64,000 bases of DNA from Globisporangium splendens (GCA_006386115.1 VFIW01000098.1:62001-126000), one strand, 5' to 3'. Shown: positions 9,877 to 19,812, numbered from the stretch's first letter. The notes: generated from the sequence alone by a model not told the origin. Made by a program: numbers and translations.

Positions 9877-12606
9877 ATGCTGCGACTCGCACTCCTGATT
9901 GTATTTGGCGCGCTTGCTGCTTTATCTGCTATGGCGCATAGCTCTACTTATGAAGCACCACATGATAAGGCGCGGCTCCTGGAGGCAACCGCCACCACCA
10001 GTGCGGCGACAGTCGTCCCGTTCGCGACCATGGAGACCGCGGGAGACGCACTGCTGCATATCCTGGCGTTCCTGATCATCCTCGCGGCCGCACACCCGCT
10101 CGGAATGCTCTTCCCGCGGCTCTTCCGCCTGCCGCTGATCACCGGGTACCTGATCGTCGGCATCCTCACGGGTCCCTTTGTGGCCAACCTGCTGAGGACC
10201 GACCTCGTCGACATGCTCTCCAAGTCGGTCAACGCCATGGCGCTCTCGTTCATCTCGTTCCAGGCTGGCCAGGAGATCTACTTGCCCGAGTTGCGGCCGC
10301 AGATCCGAGGCATCCTGCAGCTGCTCATGGTGCTGTACACGACGGCGATGACAATCCTCACGCTCGTGCTCTGGCTCGGCGCCGGTCCGTTCTTCTACGG
10401 CATGTTCGACTCGAGCTGCAAGCTCGCGATCGCGCTGCTGTTTGGCTCCATCGCCGTGCTCGGGTCGCCCGCGACGGTCATGGCCATCAAGATCGAGTTG
10501 GACTCGAACGGTCCGTTCACGAACCTCATGCTTGGCGCGACGATGATGGCCGAGTTCGTCGTGCTCATCTCGTTCTCTGTCTCCCGCGTCGTTGCGAGCG
10601 TCTACTGCGCGAAACTCGACGTGTCATTCGCAAACCTGATGTTCACGATGGGCATCGTGCTATCGAACCTGCTCGTCGGCGCGTTCATTGGTCTCTTGAT
10701 CCTCGCGATCTTTCTGCTCCCTGGACCCAGTGCACACGGCCACGACCATGACGGCGAGCATTCTCAAGCGACCGCGATGTCCGAGCGTGACACCGCGATC
10801 CTCGGCTCGTCGACAATCAACGGTATCAAGCCACCTGAACACCACCAGCATCACGAAGCTACAAAGAGCTCTTCGTCCTTCTTCAGCTCTTTATACTTCA
10901 AGGGTTTCTGGTGGCTCTTCATGGGGTACGTGTTCTACGTCGGAACGTCGACGATCAGCGAACTCACGATCGCGCACTACGGCCACTCTTGGGACGTCAA
11001 GTTCGAGCCGCTGCTTGTGCTGATGGTGGCGTCGTGTATCGCTGGCCACCACGTGGGTATTCGTCACGAGATGCACGTGATCCTCGACGCCGCGGCACCC
11101 TTTGTCTTTCTTCCATTCTTCGTCATGACTGGCGCGGGGTTGAAACTCGATCAAGTCGCCGACGCGATCCCGCTCATGAGTCTGTTCGTGGGCTTGCGGT
11201 ACATCGCCATCTTCCTCGCGTGCTACACCACTGGTCGCTTTCTTCTCAAGCTGCCACCAACCCAGTACAACAACCTGTGGCTCACGATGACACCGCAAGC
11301 TGGCGTCGCATTGGGTCTCGCAAACGAAGTGAAGGGACTGAGCACAGATCCGTGGGCTGCCGAGTTTGCCGCGACCATCGTCGCCGCGGTGGTCGTGAAC
11401 CAGATCATCGGTCCTGTTCTCTGTGCCATGGGGCTCAGTCGTGCAGGCGAGAGCCGCGTCGCCGGTGGACAACTAGATACCGAAATGGAGACAGGAGACG
11501 GCAATGATCCTGGACGTGGATCCTTAGCTGGAGATATGCGAGGCTCAATGCTGAAGGCGCACCCAAGCATGTTCAAGGTGACCAGCGCGATCGTGGTCGG
11601 CAACGACGGCGCCGCATGCGAAATCGCGCTGCAGCTCGCGTTGTACGGCGCGCAGGTCAAGCTCCCATTGCTGAGCGACGATAAAGCGGCGCGCTGGAAC
11701 CTCGTGGTGAAAGCCATCCATGAGAGCAAGAAGAACGGAGGTCTCAACAGCACGCGAGGAGGCAACTTTGTCGAGCTCCAGGAACTCATGGTGGACAACG
11801 GAGCAACCAAGTCGGAGCAACATGAACACGACGAGGGTGCAGCCATCCGTCGGACTTTGGCTGACGCAACGTCTTCATCTGGTGGTACGGATGCGATTTT
11901 CTTTACCGGTGACGAGAACCGCACGCTAGAGCACGTCAAGATGCTGGCGGCGACCACGACCACGGCCAAGATGCCGCGTCTCGTCGCGGTTCTGGAAGAC
12001 ATGCGCTGCGTCAACGAACTGCGACGACTCGGTGTGCTCACGGTGCAGTCTGCGCTCGCGCTCGCCAACATCGCCACCCGTGTGGGTCTCTCGGACAATG
12101 CAAGCGCTTCTCAAGTGTGCGCGGACAGTTGTCCCTCGGACGCAGTCTCGAGCGCCTCATTCCTTCTAGAAAACGCGGCTGGTGCGTCAGCGATGCCGCG
12201 CGTTATTCGGGACCGCCGCCGTGTGCTGCAGCGCAATGTTCGCCAAATCCTCTCGAGCCAAGGTGTGGGCAGCTTTCAACAACACGACGGACTCCGCGAA
12301 GCGCTGGGCATGGCGCAGCTCCCGATGTCCGGAAACGTGGCACCGACGCGGCTCTCGATGTTCGGTCGCTCCAATGGACCCGAGTATTTCCTAGGCAGCG
12401 GCATGCGGACGTACCGTCCGTCCAACTTGGCAAGCGACATCTATATCATGGACGGCGGAGTGAACGGGGAAGGCGGGTACGAGCCTGGGAGTCCGACGGA
12501 CAGCGACTTTGCCACCATCGAACTCCACTCGAACCGCAGCGCCAAGGCGGTTTACAGCAGCACGAACCTCACGCCAGGCAAAGCGAAGGGCAACAGCCGT
12601 CGGTAA
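9877..12606 (+). CDS. Kef-type (CPA2) cation:proton antiporter, paralog 2
   Basis: Predicted 909 residues, clearly paralogous to the antiporter at 2495-5353. It has a signal peptide (MLRLALLIVFGALAALSAMA), an exchanger domain at about residues 55-515 with the same FISFQAGQEIYLPELRPQ and SIAVLGSPATVMAIKIE stretches, and a Rossmann-type nucleotide-binding fold from about 570 (SAIVVGNDG, then DAIFFTGDEN, then RLVAVLED). It differs by a His/Asp-rich cytosolic-type loop (HGHDHDGEHS, about residue 287) that could bind metal, and by a different C-terminal tail. The ATG at 9877 is preferred because the signal peptide starts there; the codons upstream have no ATG. The two antiporters are separated only by the hydrolase and a small gene, suggesting local duplication. 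Confidence 0.88.
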   Translation: MLRLALLIVFGALAALSAMAHSSTYEAPHDKARLLEATATTSAATVVPFATMETAGDALLHILAFLIILAAAHPLGMLFPRLFRLPLITGYLIVGILTGPFVANLLRTDLVDMLSKSVNAMALSFISFQAGQEIYLPELRPQIRGILQLLMVLYTTAMTILTLVLWLGAGPFFYGMFDSSCKLAIALLFGSIAVLGSPATVMAIKIELDSNGPFTNLMLGATMMAEFVVLISFSVSRVVASVYCAKLDVSFANLMFTMGIVLSNLLVGAFIGLLILAIFLLPGPSAHGHDHDGEHSQATAMSERDTAILGSSTINGIKPPEHHQHHEATKSSSSFFSSLYFKGFWWLFMGYVFYVGTSTISELTIAHYGHSWDVKFEPLLVLMVASCIAGHHVGIRHEMHVILDAAAPFVFLPFFVMTGAGLKLDQVADAIPLMSLFVGLRYIAIFLACYTTGRFLLKLPPTQYNNLWLTMTPQAGVALGLANEVKGLSTDPWAAEFAATIVAAVVVNQIIGPVLCAMGLSRAGESRVAGGQLDTEMETGDGNDPGRGSLAGDMRGSMLKAHPSMFKVTSAIVVGNDGAACEIALQLALYGAQVKLPLLSDDKAARWNLVVKAIHESKKNGGLNSTRGGNFVELQELMVDNGATKSEQHEHDEGAAIRRTLADATSSSGGTDAIFFTGDENRTLEHVKMLAATTTTAKMPRLVAVLEDMRCVNELRRLGVLTVQSALALANIATRVGLSDNASASQVCADSCPSDAVSSASFLLENAAGASAMPRVIRDRRRVLQRNVRQILSSQGVGSFQQHDGLREALGMAQLPMSGNVAPTRLSMFGRSNGPEYFLGSGMRTYRPSNLASDIYIMDGGVNGEGGYEPGSPTDSDFATIELHSNRSAKAVYSSTNLTPGKAKGNSRR

Positions 12607-12912
12607 GGCTCGCGTCCGCGTTGGTTCAGTGCAATTGAGGTTGGTATTTATCACGTGGGTGTGCGCCTACACGTCACTGTGTTGGTGCGTCTCGCTTTGA
12701 TGGACACTCCAGTTGGTAGGCCATGGTAATATGTGTCATAGGGTAAGATATGGTTGTCCCCATCTTGAAGTACCGTATAGGGTAAAATGATGTGAAGTGA
12801 TTGAAATATGTTGGACGAGTATCACGCAAACGCGGTGTCGGTTGATGCGAGTCGGAAAAAATGAGCAGGGTCTCATTTTCTCCCCATCACTTGCACTTTC
12901 GCCTCTCTCTTC
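12607..12912. other. intergenic
   Basis: Gap of about 300 bp. A degenerate direct repeat of the type ATAGGGTAAxATATG/ATAGGGTAAAATGATG occurs near 12738-12793. I see no gene. Confidence 0.4.
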
Positions 12913-13325
12913 ATGATGGCGACTCCAGCACCAGCGACGCACGGCATGAAGTTCTGCTACTTGGGCAACTCGGGTCTTCTCGTATCCACGCTCTCGTTCG
13001 GTGTGATGGCGTTCGGCGACAAGCTCAACGGCGACACGCATACGATATGATGGTCAAGGGCTTCCAGGGCGGCGTCAACTGCTTTGACAACGCGGAGGTG
13101 TACGGCATAGGCAAGTCCGAGACGATCATGGATGAGATCATCAAGAAGGGTGTGAAGAATGGACCTCGTGCTCAGCACCAAGATGTTCTTTGGCACGAAG
13201 ACCAACCCGGGGGTCCGAGTGACCAAGGATTGAGTCGCAAGCACATCATTGAAGGCGTGAAGGCGTCGCTCAAACGCCTCGATTCGACTGCAACCCGGTC
13301 TTCTATTTATCAGAGTCGCCTCGTC
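12913..13325 (+). pseudogene. aldo-keto reductase (voltage-gated K+ channel beta-like) pseudogene
   Basis: The first frame opens with an ATG and reads MKFCYLGNSGLLVSTLSFG..., typical of the N-terminus of Kv-beta-type aldo-keto reductases. It hits a stop near 13040. The similarity continues in another frame (YDMMVKGFQGGVNCFDNAE, then GIGKSETIMDEI), moves again near 13150 to a frame reading MDLVLSTKMFFGTKTNPGV, and returns near 13230 with LSRKHIIEGVKASLKRLD. At least three frame changes occur within 400 bp. The sequence then ends about 130 residues into a family of about 330. It is a dead, 3'-truncated copy. Confidence 0.82.
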
Positions 13326-13653
13326 GGCGCAAACGCACTGAATTAGGTGATATCTGTGATTGCTTCCCGCCAAGGTTACAAACGCGTTCATTCCTTTTCA
13401 GAGGGTTCGCCATTGTTCAAAATCCTACTGTGTTAACCTGTAACATTTCAAATATGATCGACTATAGCTTCATAGAGGATGCCAGCTGCAAGCAGGTTTC
13501 AGAGCGAACCAAACACCAGACTCCTGTCTTTTTGATTTGCAAGTCGCATGCGGCAGGAGCACATTTCCAAATCCGCCTTCCCATCAAACACCGACCTCAA
13601 GCTTCCACTCTCCTTCCTCTCGTTGTCTGCGTGCAGTCCCCACTACTACAACA
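13326..13653. other. intergenic before DLH copy 1
   Basis: Gap of about 330 bp between the reductase remnant and the first dienelactone hydrolase. The right part is pyrimidine-rich, as expected of an oomycete promoter region. I see no gene. Confidence 0.4.
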
Positions 13654-14424
13654 ATGAGCTGCTGTCCCGTGAACTCGGAGCCGCCGCTCGCGACGGTCGG
13701 CGGCACCACCGGCACCATGCGCACGTTCGGCCAGACGACGTTCTACGCGGCGGGACCGGCGACCTCGCGCGCGGGCATCCTCGCGTTCCCAGACATTTTT
13801 GGCCCCTACAGCGGCCGCACCAAGCAGGATGCAGACAATCTGGGTAAGCTCGGGTACGCCGTCGTGCTCGTGGACCTCACGGACGGCGACTGGTTTGACG
13901 ATGGCGACGCCTTGCGCGAGCGCATGCCCGAGTGGAATGCCAAGTACACGTACGAAGAGTACCTGAGCGTGCGCATTAACGACGCGATCGCGTACCTCAA
14001 GACCGTCGCGAACGTGGAGCATATCGCGGGCTACGGGTACTGCTTCGGTGCGTGGGTCGGCGCTCGACTCTCTGTGCTGGACGAGCCTGTGCTCCGCGGT
14101 CATGTCTCCTTCCACCCATCCTGGATCCGCGAGAACTCGATCAACGGCGACGGAGCCGTCGAACGACTCACGGAGCGCATCAAGGTGCCGCAGCTCCTGT
14201 TGTCTGCGTCGAACGACCCCGATTTCATCAAGGCAAACGGCTCCGTGCACAAGATCCTCTCGGGCAACCCTGCGATTGCTGCGCTCAGCGACGTCGTCGA
14301 CTTCCCAGATGTGAACCACGGCTGGGTGAACCGCGGCGACCTCGAGAAGCCCGAGGTGAAGGCGGCAGTCGCCAAGGCGTGGCACGTGGCAGTGAAATTC
14401 TTCCAAACTGTTTGCCCAGTGTAA
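13654..14424 (+). CDS. dienelactone hydrolase family protein, copy 1
   Basis: Predicted 256-residue single-domain alpha/beta hydrolase of the dienelactone hydrolase (carboxymethylenebutenolidase) family. The nucleophile is the family's cysteine in GYGYCFGAW (Cys about 130). The acid lies in ASNDPDF (about 190) and the base is His in DVNHGWVNRGD (about 222). No signal peptide or introns are visible, so it is probably cytosolic. I chose the ATG at 13654 because its MSCCPV start is shared with the copies at 16182-16952 and 19022-19789, and all complete copies are 768-771 bp. It is the first of five copies in 6.2 kb and the most divergent of them. The natural substrate is unknown. Confidence 0.88.
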   Translation: MSCCPVNSEPPLATVGGTTGTMRTFGQTTFYAAGPATSRAGILAFPDIFGPYSGRTKQDADNLGKLGYAVVLVDLTDGDWFDDGDALRERMPEWNAKYTYEEYLSVRINDAIAYLKTVANVEHIAGYGYCFGAWVGARLSVLDEPVLRGHVSFHPSWIRENSINGDGAVERLTERIKVPQLLLSASNDPDFIKANGSVHKILSGNPAIAALSDVVDFPDVNHGWVNRGDLEKPEVKAAVAKAWHVAVKFFQTVCPV

Positions 14425-14727
14425 AAGCAACGTGAATGAATGTATTTGCCCTGTCACGCGCAAATGGCCCCCAAGCTACTGAGATTGTGATCATTCGTTA
14501 ACAACAATTGAAGCCCGGTATTCTTTTCTCTGCAGAATGTAATGCTACTGATGCAGTATGTCCTTGTTACATTATTGCTGCAGATTGTTCCAAGCTGAAG
14601 GACCAAAACACCAAATTACTCACTGCTGGCATAGAAAAATGGCAGTAATTCCAATAAATCGAGATTGATCCTACGAGTTATCAGGTCGCCAATTGAAGCT
14701 ACAGGTGCGCAGTACGCCTAAGTGTGT
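14425..14727. other. intergenic between convergent DLH genes
   Basis: AT-rich gap of about 300 bp between the 3' ends of DLH copies 1 and 2. I see no gene. Confidence 0.5.
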
Positions 14728-15498
14728 TTACTGTGGAGCCACCTTCCGAAAGAACTCGATCGCTTCGTGCCAAGCTTTGTCGACCGCCGCCGCAACGGCC
14801 GGGTCGGACAGGTTGCCGCGGTGCACCCAACCGTGGACCATGTCGGGGAAGTCAATGGCCTTGCTGTACTCACTGGTCTCTGGTTTTCCCGCGAGAATCT
14901 GAATCACGGTGCCGTTTTCACGCACAAATGCGGGGTCGTTGCCAGCAGCCACGAGCACTTGTGGCACCGAGATCCGCTCAGCCATCTTCTCTACGGCTCC
15001 GTCGCCGTTAAAGACGTTCTCGGTTGCCCACGACGGGTGGAACGACACGGCACCCTTGATGATCGGATCGGGTAACGCCGACTGACGAGCGCCAACCCAG
15101 GCTCCCCAGCAGTACCCGTACGTCGCGATGCTCTCCACGGCGAACTCGCTGCGGAGGTACTCGATACCATCCTGGACGCGTGCTGCGAGTACTTCGTCGA
15201 AGGTGAATTTGTTGCGCCAGGTGGGCAGATCTGCCGTGGTTTCTGGAGTCAGGTAATCTCCGTCAGCCATGTCGACGACCGCGATGGCGTAGCCCAGTTT
15301 CGCGAGCGCTTCGGCATCCGACTTGGTGCGACCACTGTCGAGACCAAAGATGTCTGGGAAGCCGAGGAGCCCGACCTTCGCCGTCGCATTGGGCTGCGCG
15401 ACGAACATGGAGGTGTTGTGGAATTGGATCATGGATCCGGCGGCTCCACCCACGCCTGCGAGAGCTCCGATCGAGTTGGGAGGGCACGGGGTTGTCAT
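14728..15498 (-). CDS. dienelactone hydrolase family protein, copy 2
   Basis: Predicted 256 residues, colinear with copy 1 along its whole length. It retains Cys in TYGYCWGAWVGA, the acid in AAGNDPAF and His in DMVHGWVHRGN. It starts MTTPCPP rather than MSCCPV. The ATG at 15498 fits the family length and lies about 50 bp downstream of an initiator-like motif. It appears intact and is arranged tail to tail with copy 1. The truncated copy at 17227-17862 is most like this one (GDYLTPET/DLPTW region and YGYCxGAWVGARQSAL). Confidence 0.88.
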   Translation of the reverse strand: MTTPCPPNSIGALAGVGGAAGSMIQFHNTSMFVAQPNATAKVGLLGFPDIFGLDSGRTKSDAEALAKLGYAIAVVDMADGDYLTPETTADLPTWRNKFTFDEVLAARVQDGIEYLRSEFAVESIATYGYCWGAWVGARQSALPDPIIKGAVSFHPSWATENVFNGDGAVEKMAERISVPQVLVAAGNDPAFVRENGTVIQILAGKPETSEYSKAIDFPDMVHGWVHRGNLSDPAVAAAVDKAWHEAIEFFRKVAPQ

Positions 15499-15549
15499 GT
15501 TCGAGGCACTAGGCGCGTGTGAACTGGATTTCGTGTGACGGCGAAAGGT

Positions 15550-15565
15550 CCAATTGAGGAATGAC
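15550..15565 (-). promoter_or_regulatory. oomycete initiator-like motif for DLH copy 2
   Basis: Read on the minus strand the site is GTCATTCCTCAATTGG, a good match to the oomycete Inr, 52-67 bp upstream of the ATG at 15498. Confidence 0.5.
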
Positions 15566-16181
15566 GAAAGACGTGGTGAAGACACAAAGTGTGACTTCCT
15601 GCATCTCTTCAGATCTCGGGGTGCGAGTGTGTGGTGGCCATAATCATCGGTGATGAGTGCGGGAAATTAAAAGTTCAATCCAGCATTGCATTCGTTGAAG
15701 TCGAGCAGAAGACTGTAATGACAGTGAATGGAAACCAAAATCCTAGCGCACTGGATATTGTGCTCGTAAGAATGAGGCAAACAGTGGTCTCTCAGACACG
15801 GGGATTAGTAGAAGGCCGTTTTATGGGATCTGTTAATCAGATGCATTCAAATCGCATCTGAGTCGGCAAATATGCACTATTTATCACTGCACCGTGTGCG
15901 AAGAGAGAGATGGTCTTTCTACATTTGCAGCACGCCAAAGACGCTGAGGAAACTTCTTACGCCTGAGGCTCCACACTGACACTCATCGCGACGCTCACGA
16001 AGCTTGTGACTCTAGAGGCTCAGCTGCTCGCTGGTTGAGGCAGGAGATACGAGTGTGGTCACGTTTTTCTGGGCATTGTACTGGATCAGCAGATGCAGCA
16101 AGTTTATACGCTTGTTGCTGATACAACGTGAAAGCGACGCACTTCAGATACTGAAATATAGAACTTGAATTGTGCTGGCAG
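15566..16181. other. no gene recognised
   Basis: AT-richer stretch of about 600 bp between two minus-strand DLH copies. Short open frames have no recognisable content. Confidence 0.5.
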
Positions 16182-16952
16182 TCACTGTGGAGCGACTGTC
16201 TTGAAAAACTCAATTGCATGATGCCTGGCCGTTGCAACTCTGGTCTTCACCTCTGGCTTCTCCACGTCGCCTCGATTCACCCACCCGTGGTTCATGTCTG
16301 GGGAGTCGATCATCTTGCTGTGAGCGCTCGTCTCGGACTTTTCCGACAGAATCTTGATCACACTGCCGTTCTCACGCACAAAAGCTGGGTCATCGCCAGC
16401 AGCCAACAGAAGCTGCGGCACCGTGATGCGTTCGGTCAATTTCTCGGCTGCTCCTTCGCCGTTGATCATGTTTTCAACGCGCCACGAAGGGTGGAACGAC
16501 ACGTTGCCCTTGATAATCGGGTTCGGCAAAGCAGACTGGCGCGCGCCAACGTAGCTGCCCCAGCAGTAGCCGTACGAAGCGATACTCTCGACGTTAAACT
16601 CGCTCTGGAGAAAGTCGATACCGTCTTGAAATCAAGCTGACAGAATGTTTTCAAAGGGGTTCCTGGCAAGCCACTCACCTATTTCTGGCAACGTCTCGGG
16701 GGTCAAGTAATTCCCATCAGTCAAGTCCACAACAGCGACCGCGTAGCCCAGCAACGAGAGGGCCACTGCATCAGCTTTGGTGCGGCCACTGTCGGTGCCA
16801 CACACATTTGGGAACCCGAGGATGGCGATCTTGGTGGCACCAGTGGGCGGTACAGCGGTGAATAGCGAGGTGTTGTTGAATTTCCTCAGCTTGCCGAACG
16901 CGGCGGCAGTGCCCAGTACTTCAGGGAGAGCGGTCACGGGACAGCAGCTCAT
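16182..16952 (-). pseudogene. dienelactone hydrolase copy 3 with one in-frame stop
   Basis: Full-length (771 bp) minus-strand copy beginning MSCCPVTALP and ending KTVAPQ. It is colinear with intact copies except for a TGA at 16632-16634. Both halves are in the same frame, so this is a nonsense change, not a frameshift. Copy 2 has Arg at the aligned position (AARVQDG), so a CGA-to-TGA transition is the simplest explanation. The stop falls before the nucleophile region (YGYCWGSYVGA), so the product would be inactive. The 3' half is almost identical to copy 5 (19022-19789) while the 5' half is clearly diverged. Programmed readthrough is an alternative that I cannot exclude. Confidence 0.82.
16245..16610. 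repeat. near-identical tract shared with DLH copy 5 (19085-19450)
   Basis: This 366-bp block matches 19085-19450 with only about ten differences, and about 240 bp in its middle shows none. The flanking parts of the two genes are much more diverged. This points to gene conversion between copies 3 and 5. Confidence 0.8.
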
Positions 16953-17226
16953 CTGGTGCAGTACAGTTCAAGCAGGCTGCTAAACGCAGATTGAGATGCG
17001 AGAGGAGAACGGATTTTAGCGACCAGCGAGATGGTGGGAGATGCAGCAAATTCGAGTGGTTACATTCGTGAACAACCAAGAGCCAAGTGTTACATGTACT
17101 GTCGTACTGCAGTGTTGGGCAAATGCCTTTCATAGCCGCCTCAAGCCACTAGCATTTCGGGTAAACCAAATCATCGCCAATTTCGCGTGGACCTCCTGGA
17201 ATAACACAAAACGAGAACAAAACAAA
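16953..17226. other. intergenic between DLH copies 3 and 4
   Basis: Short gap upstream of both the nonsense copy (minus) and the truncated copy (plus). I see no gene. Confidence 0.4.
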
Positions 17227-17862
17227 ATGGCCGATCACCTCTACTTGACTGTGGACACGATTGGGGATCTGCCGACCTGGCACAAGAATTATCCGTGGGA
17301 AGAAGTGTTTGGAGAGCATGTCCAGGATGGTATCGAGTATCTCCGAAGCGAACTCGGTGTGAAGAGCGTCGTTGCGTACGGCTACTGCTTGGGTGCCTGG
17401 GTTGGCGCTCGTCAATCGGCGTTGTCCGATCCGGTCATCAAGGGTGCCGTGCCGTTCCATCCGTCTTGTGGATTTGAGAACGACTACAATAGAGAAGGAG
17501 CCGTGGGAAAGCTTACCGAGCGCATCAGTGTGCCACAGGTGCTGATGCCTACTGGCAACGACCCTGACTTTGTGCGTGAAAATGGCTCCGTGAGCCAGAT
17601 TCTCGCCGCCAACCCGGCCATCAGCGAGCTCAGCAAGGTCATCGATTTCTCCGATATGGTCCACAGTTGGGTGAACCGCGGCAGCCTCTCCGACCCGGCC
17701 ACCGCGGCGGCAGTTGCCAAGGCCTGGCACGAAGCGATCACGTTCTTCTACAAGGTGATCCCACAGCAGCGATATGAACGTGCTCGTCTGTGTTTGTTCA
17801 GAGAAAAAAAAGTGCTTTTTGGGGTCAGACATACTGGCTTAAGATACTACAATGTTGTCTGA
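17227..17862 (+). pseudogene. dienelactone hydrolase copy 4, 5'-truncated with lost stop
   Basis: Similarity to copy 2 begins only at the internal segment aligned with its MADGDYLTPET stretch, so the first 80 or so residues (first strands of the fold, SGRTK region) are missing. The nucleophile (YGYCLGAWVGA), the acid (TGNDPDF) and His (DMVHSW) remain. The family stop after KVIPQ is replaced by a Gln codon, and the frame runs about 35 codons into unrelated sequence. An ATG happens to fall at the truncation point, so a short protein could be made, but it could not complete the fold. It is probably a pseudogene. Confidence 0.72.
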
Positions 17863-19021
17863 TAATCCTACAGACTGATTGACGTAAAATGGCTGCAGTT
17901 CGCATTCGTGGGATCAGATTTGTCATTGGAGCCAACACGTTGTCGCTTGCGGACGTCGTATGCAGCAGAAAGCAGCGGCGAACTTCGTTTGTCATGCCAT
18001 GTGCATCAATCGCAAATAAAGATCTCCCTTGCAGTGGCCCGCAAACACCTGACAAACCCGCTGAACTTGTACAACATCGTCTCGTGGACGCTGGACAAAT
18101 GCTTTACATGATTCGCGATCCGGACAATCTGCAATGCACATCAGTGGATCAATCACTCCCGCTTGCTTGACATCCTCTGGACAGAAGATATTATTCATTT
18201 CCTCGACCTCTTCTCTGCTCGTTGTCTCTTCGTCGCTTCAGATGCGCCTCGCAGTCGTCTGACGCCCTCTGTAGTGCAGTGCAGGTGAAAGCTTCGTCAT
18301 CACCGTGTACATCGAGCATGCGAAGGCAATGCATGCTCGGCTGGCACGTCCAAGTACAAAAACGAACTGCACCCCCAAGCCACACCGCCCGCTCTCAAAG
18401 GCACTTGCTTCACATCCAGGGGGCGAGATCTCTTTGCTTTCAATAATTCGGAGATGAAGAGTTCCAACCTATTGCCTGCAGCGAGAAAATAGAGATCAAC
18501 CTCCAACTCTGCACCAACCAGTGATCCGTGGTCAGTGGTTCTTGCCCAGCGATAAGTTCGAGACAACATGTCAGCTCGAAGCCCCACAGAAAGAGATCGA
18601 ACCGCGTATTCCGAGTCAACGACTCGCTCCCAATACTCACAAAACCTGAACCCACTCACGCCTGACGCACCCTTGGCAAACCTACGGCATAAACGATCGG
18701 CGTGGTTTAGTCTCAGCACCAGCACGACTTGCTTCTCTTCACCTCCATATGGCAAATTCTGAAGGGAGAGCGTAAGTCCAAATTTTTCCATTGAAGGAGA
18801 AACCATCATTTTCTTTGTATCTGGTGAGCGAATGCGATGCTTTCTTTGTTCAGTTACATCAAAATGACGCAATTCGACATCTAATTGTCGCTCACACAAA
18901 ACCATTTCCTTCAGCGCACATACTCTTGCAATGAGGCAGCTTCATTTCAATTGATCTTTTTGCTATTTTTTGACAGCGGCATTGCCATAGTGACTAGACT
19001 GGTCACTAACTGCATCTTTAT
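17863..19021. other. no gene recognised
   Basis: Stretch of 1.16 kb between DLH copies 4 and 5. A plus-strand segment near 18010-18111 (ISLAVARKHLTNPLNLYNIV...) and a minus-strand open frame of about 200 codons (18300-18905) look mildly protein-like. Neither shows a domain, a splice context or a family I recognise. They may be old gene remnants. Confidence 0.4.
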
Positions 19022-19789
19022 TTACTGCGGAGCCACCGTCTGGATAAACTTGAGCGCCGTGTGCCACGCCTTTGCGACCGCAGCCTTCACCTCTGGCTTC
19101 TCCACGTCGCCTCGATTCACCCACCCGTGGTTCATGTCTGGAAAGTCGATCACCTTGCTGTGAGCGCTCGTCTCGGACTTTTCCGACAGAATCTTGATCA
19201 CACTGCCGTTCTCACGCACAAAAGCTGGGTCATCGCCAGCAGCCAACAGAAGCTGCGGCACCGTGATGCGTTCGGTCAATTTCTCGGCTGCTCCTTCGCC
19301 GTTGATCATGTTTTCAACGCGCCACGAAGGGTGGAACGACACGTTGCCCTTGATAATCGGGTTCGGCAAAGCAGACTGGCGCGCGCCAACGTAGCCACCC
19401 CAGCAGTAGCCGTACGAAGCGATGCTCTCGACCTTGAACTCGCTCTGGAGGAACTCGATGGCGTCCTGCAAGTGGACCGAGAGCACATCTTCGAAGGTGT
19501 TCTTCGCGAGCCAGTTGCCGAATTCCGACATTCTCTCTGGCGCCATGTAGTCGCCGCTGGTCAGATCCACGACGGCAACGACATAACCGAGTTGCGCAAG
19601 CGCCTCAGCATCGGCCTTGGTGCGGCCGCTGTTGAGACCGAAGATGTCTGGGAGCGCGAGGAGACCGACCTTGGTGGGAGTCGCCGGCTGCGCCACGAAG
19701 AGCGACGTGCTCTTGAACTGCTTGGTGGTGCCGACGACCGCGGCGGCGCCTTGCACGGCAGGGAGGGCAGTCACGGGGCAGCAGCTCAT
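19022..19789 (-). CDS. dienelactone hydrolase family protein, copy 5
   Basis: Predicted 255 residues, starting MSCCPVTALP and ending IQTVAPQ. It is intact, with Cys in SYGYCWGGYVGA, the acid in AAGDDPAF and His in DMNHGWVNRGD. The ATG at 19789 matches the start of the other copies and has an initiator-like motif 24-40 bp upstream. The 3' half shares a near-identical tract with the nonsense copy 3. The antisense strand is also open for a long distance here, which I take as a GC-driven shadow. Confidence 0.88.
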   Translation of the reverse strand: MSCCPVTALPAVQGAAAVVGTTKQFKSTSLFVAQPATPTKVGLLALPDIFGLNSGRTKADAEALAQLGYVVAVVDLTSGDYMAPERMSEFGNWLAKNTFEDVLSVHLQDAIEFLQSEFKVESIASYGYCWGGYVGARQSALPNPIIKGNVSFHPSWRVENMINGEGAAEKLTERITVPQLLLAAGDDPAFVRENGSVIKILSEKSETSAHSKVIDFPDMNHGWVNRGDVEKPEVKAAVAKAWHTALKFIQTVAPQ

Positions 19790-19812
19790 GCTTGTTGCTT
19801 GTGGGTACTGGC

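Noticed and set aside
18300..18905. Minus-strand frame of about 200 codons between DLH copies
   Set aside because: Starts with an ATG but shows no family, no splice context and mixed composition; kept only as a remark in the gap entry.
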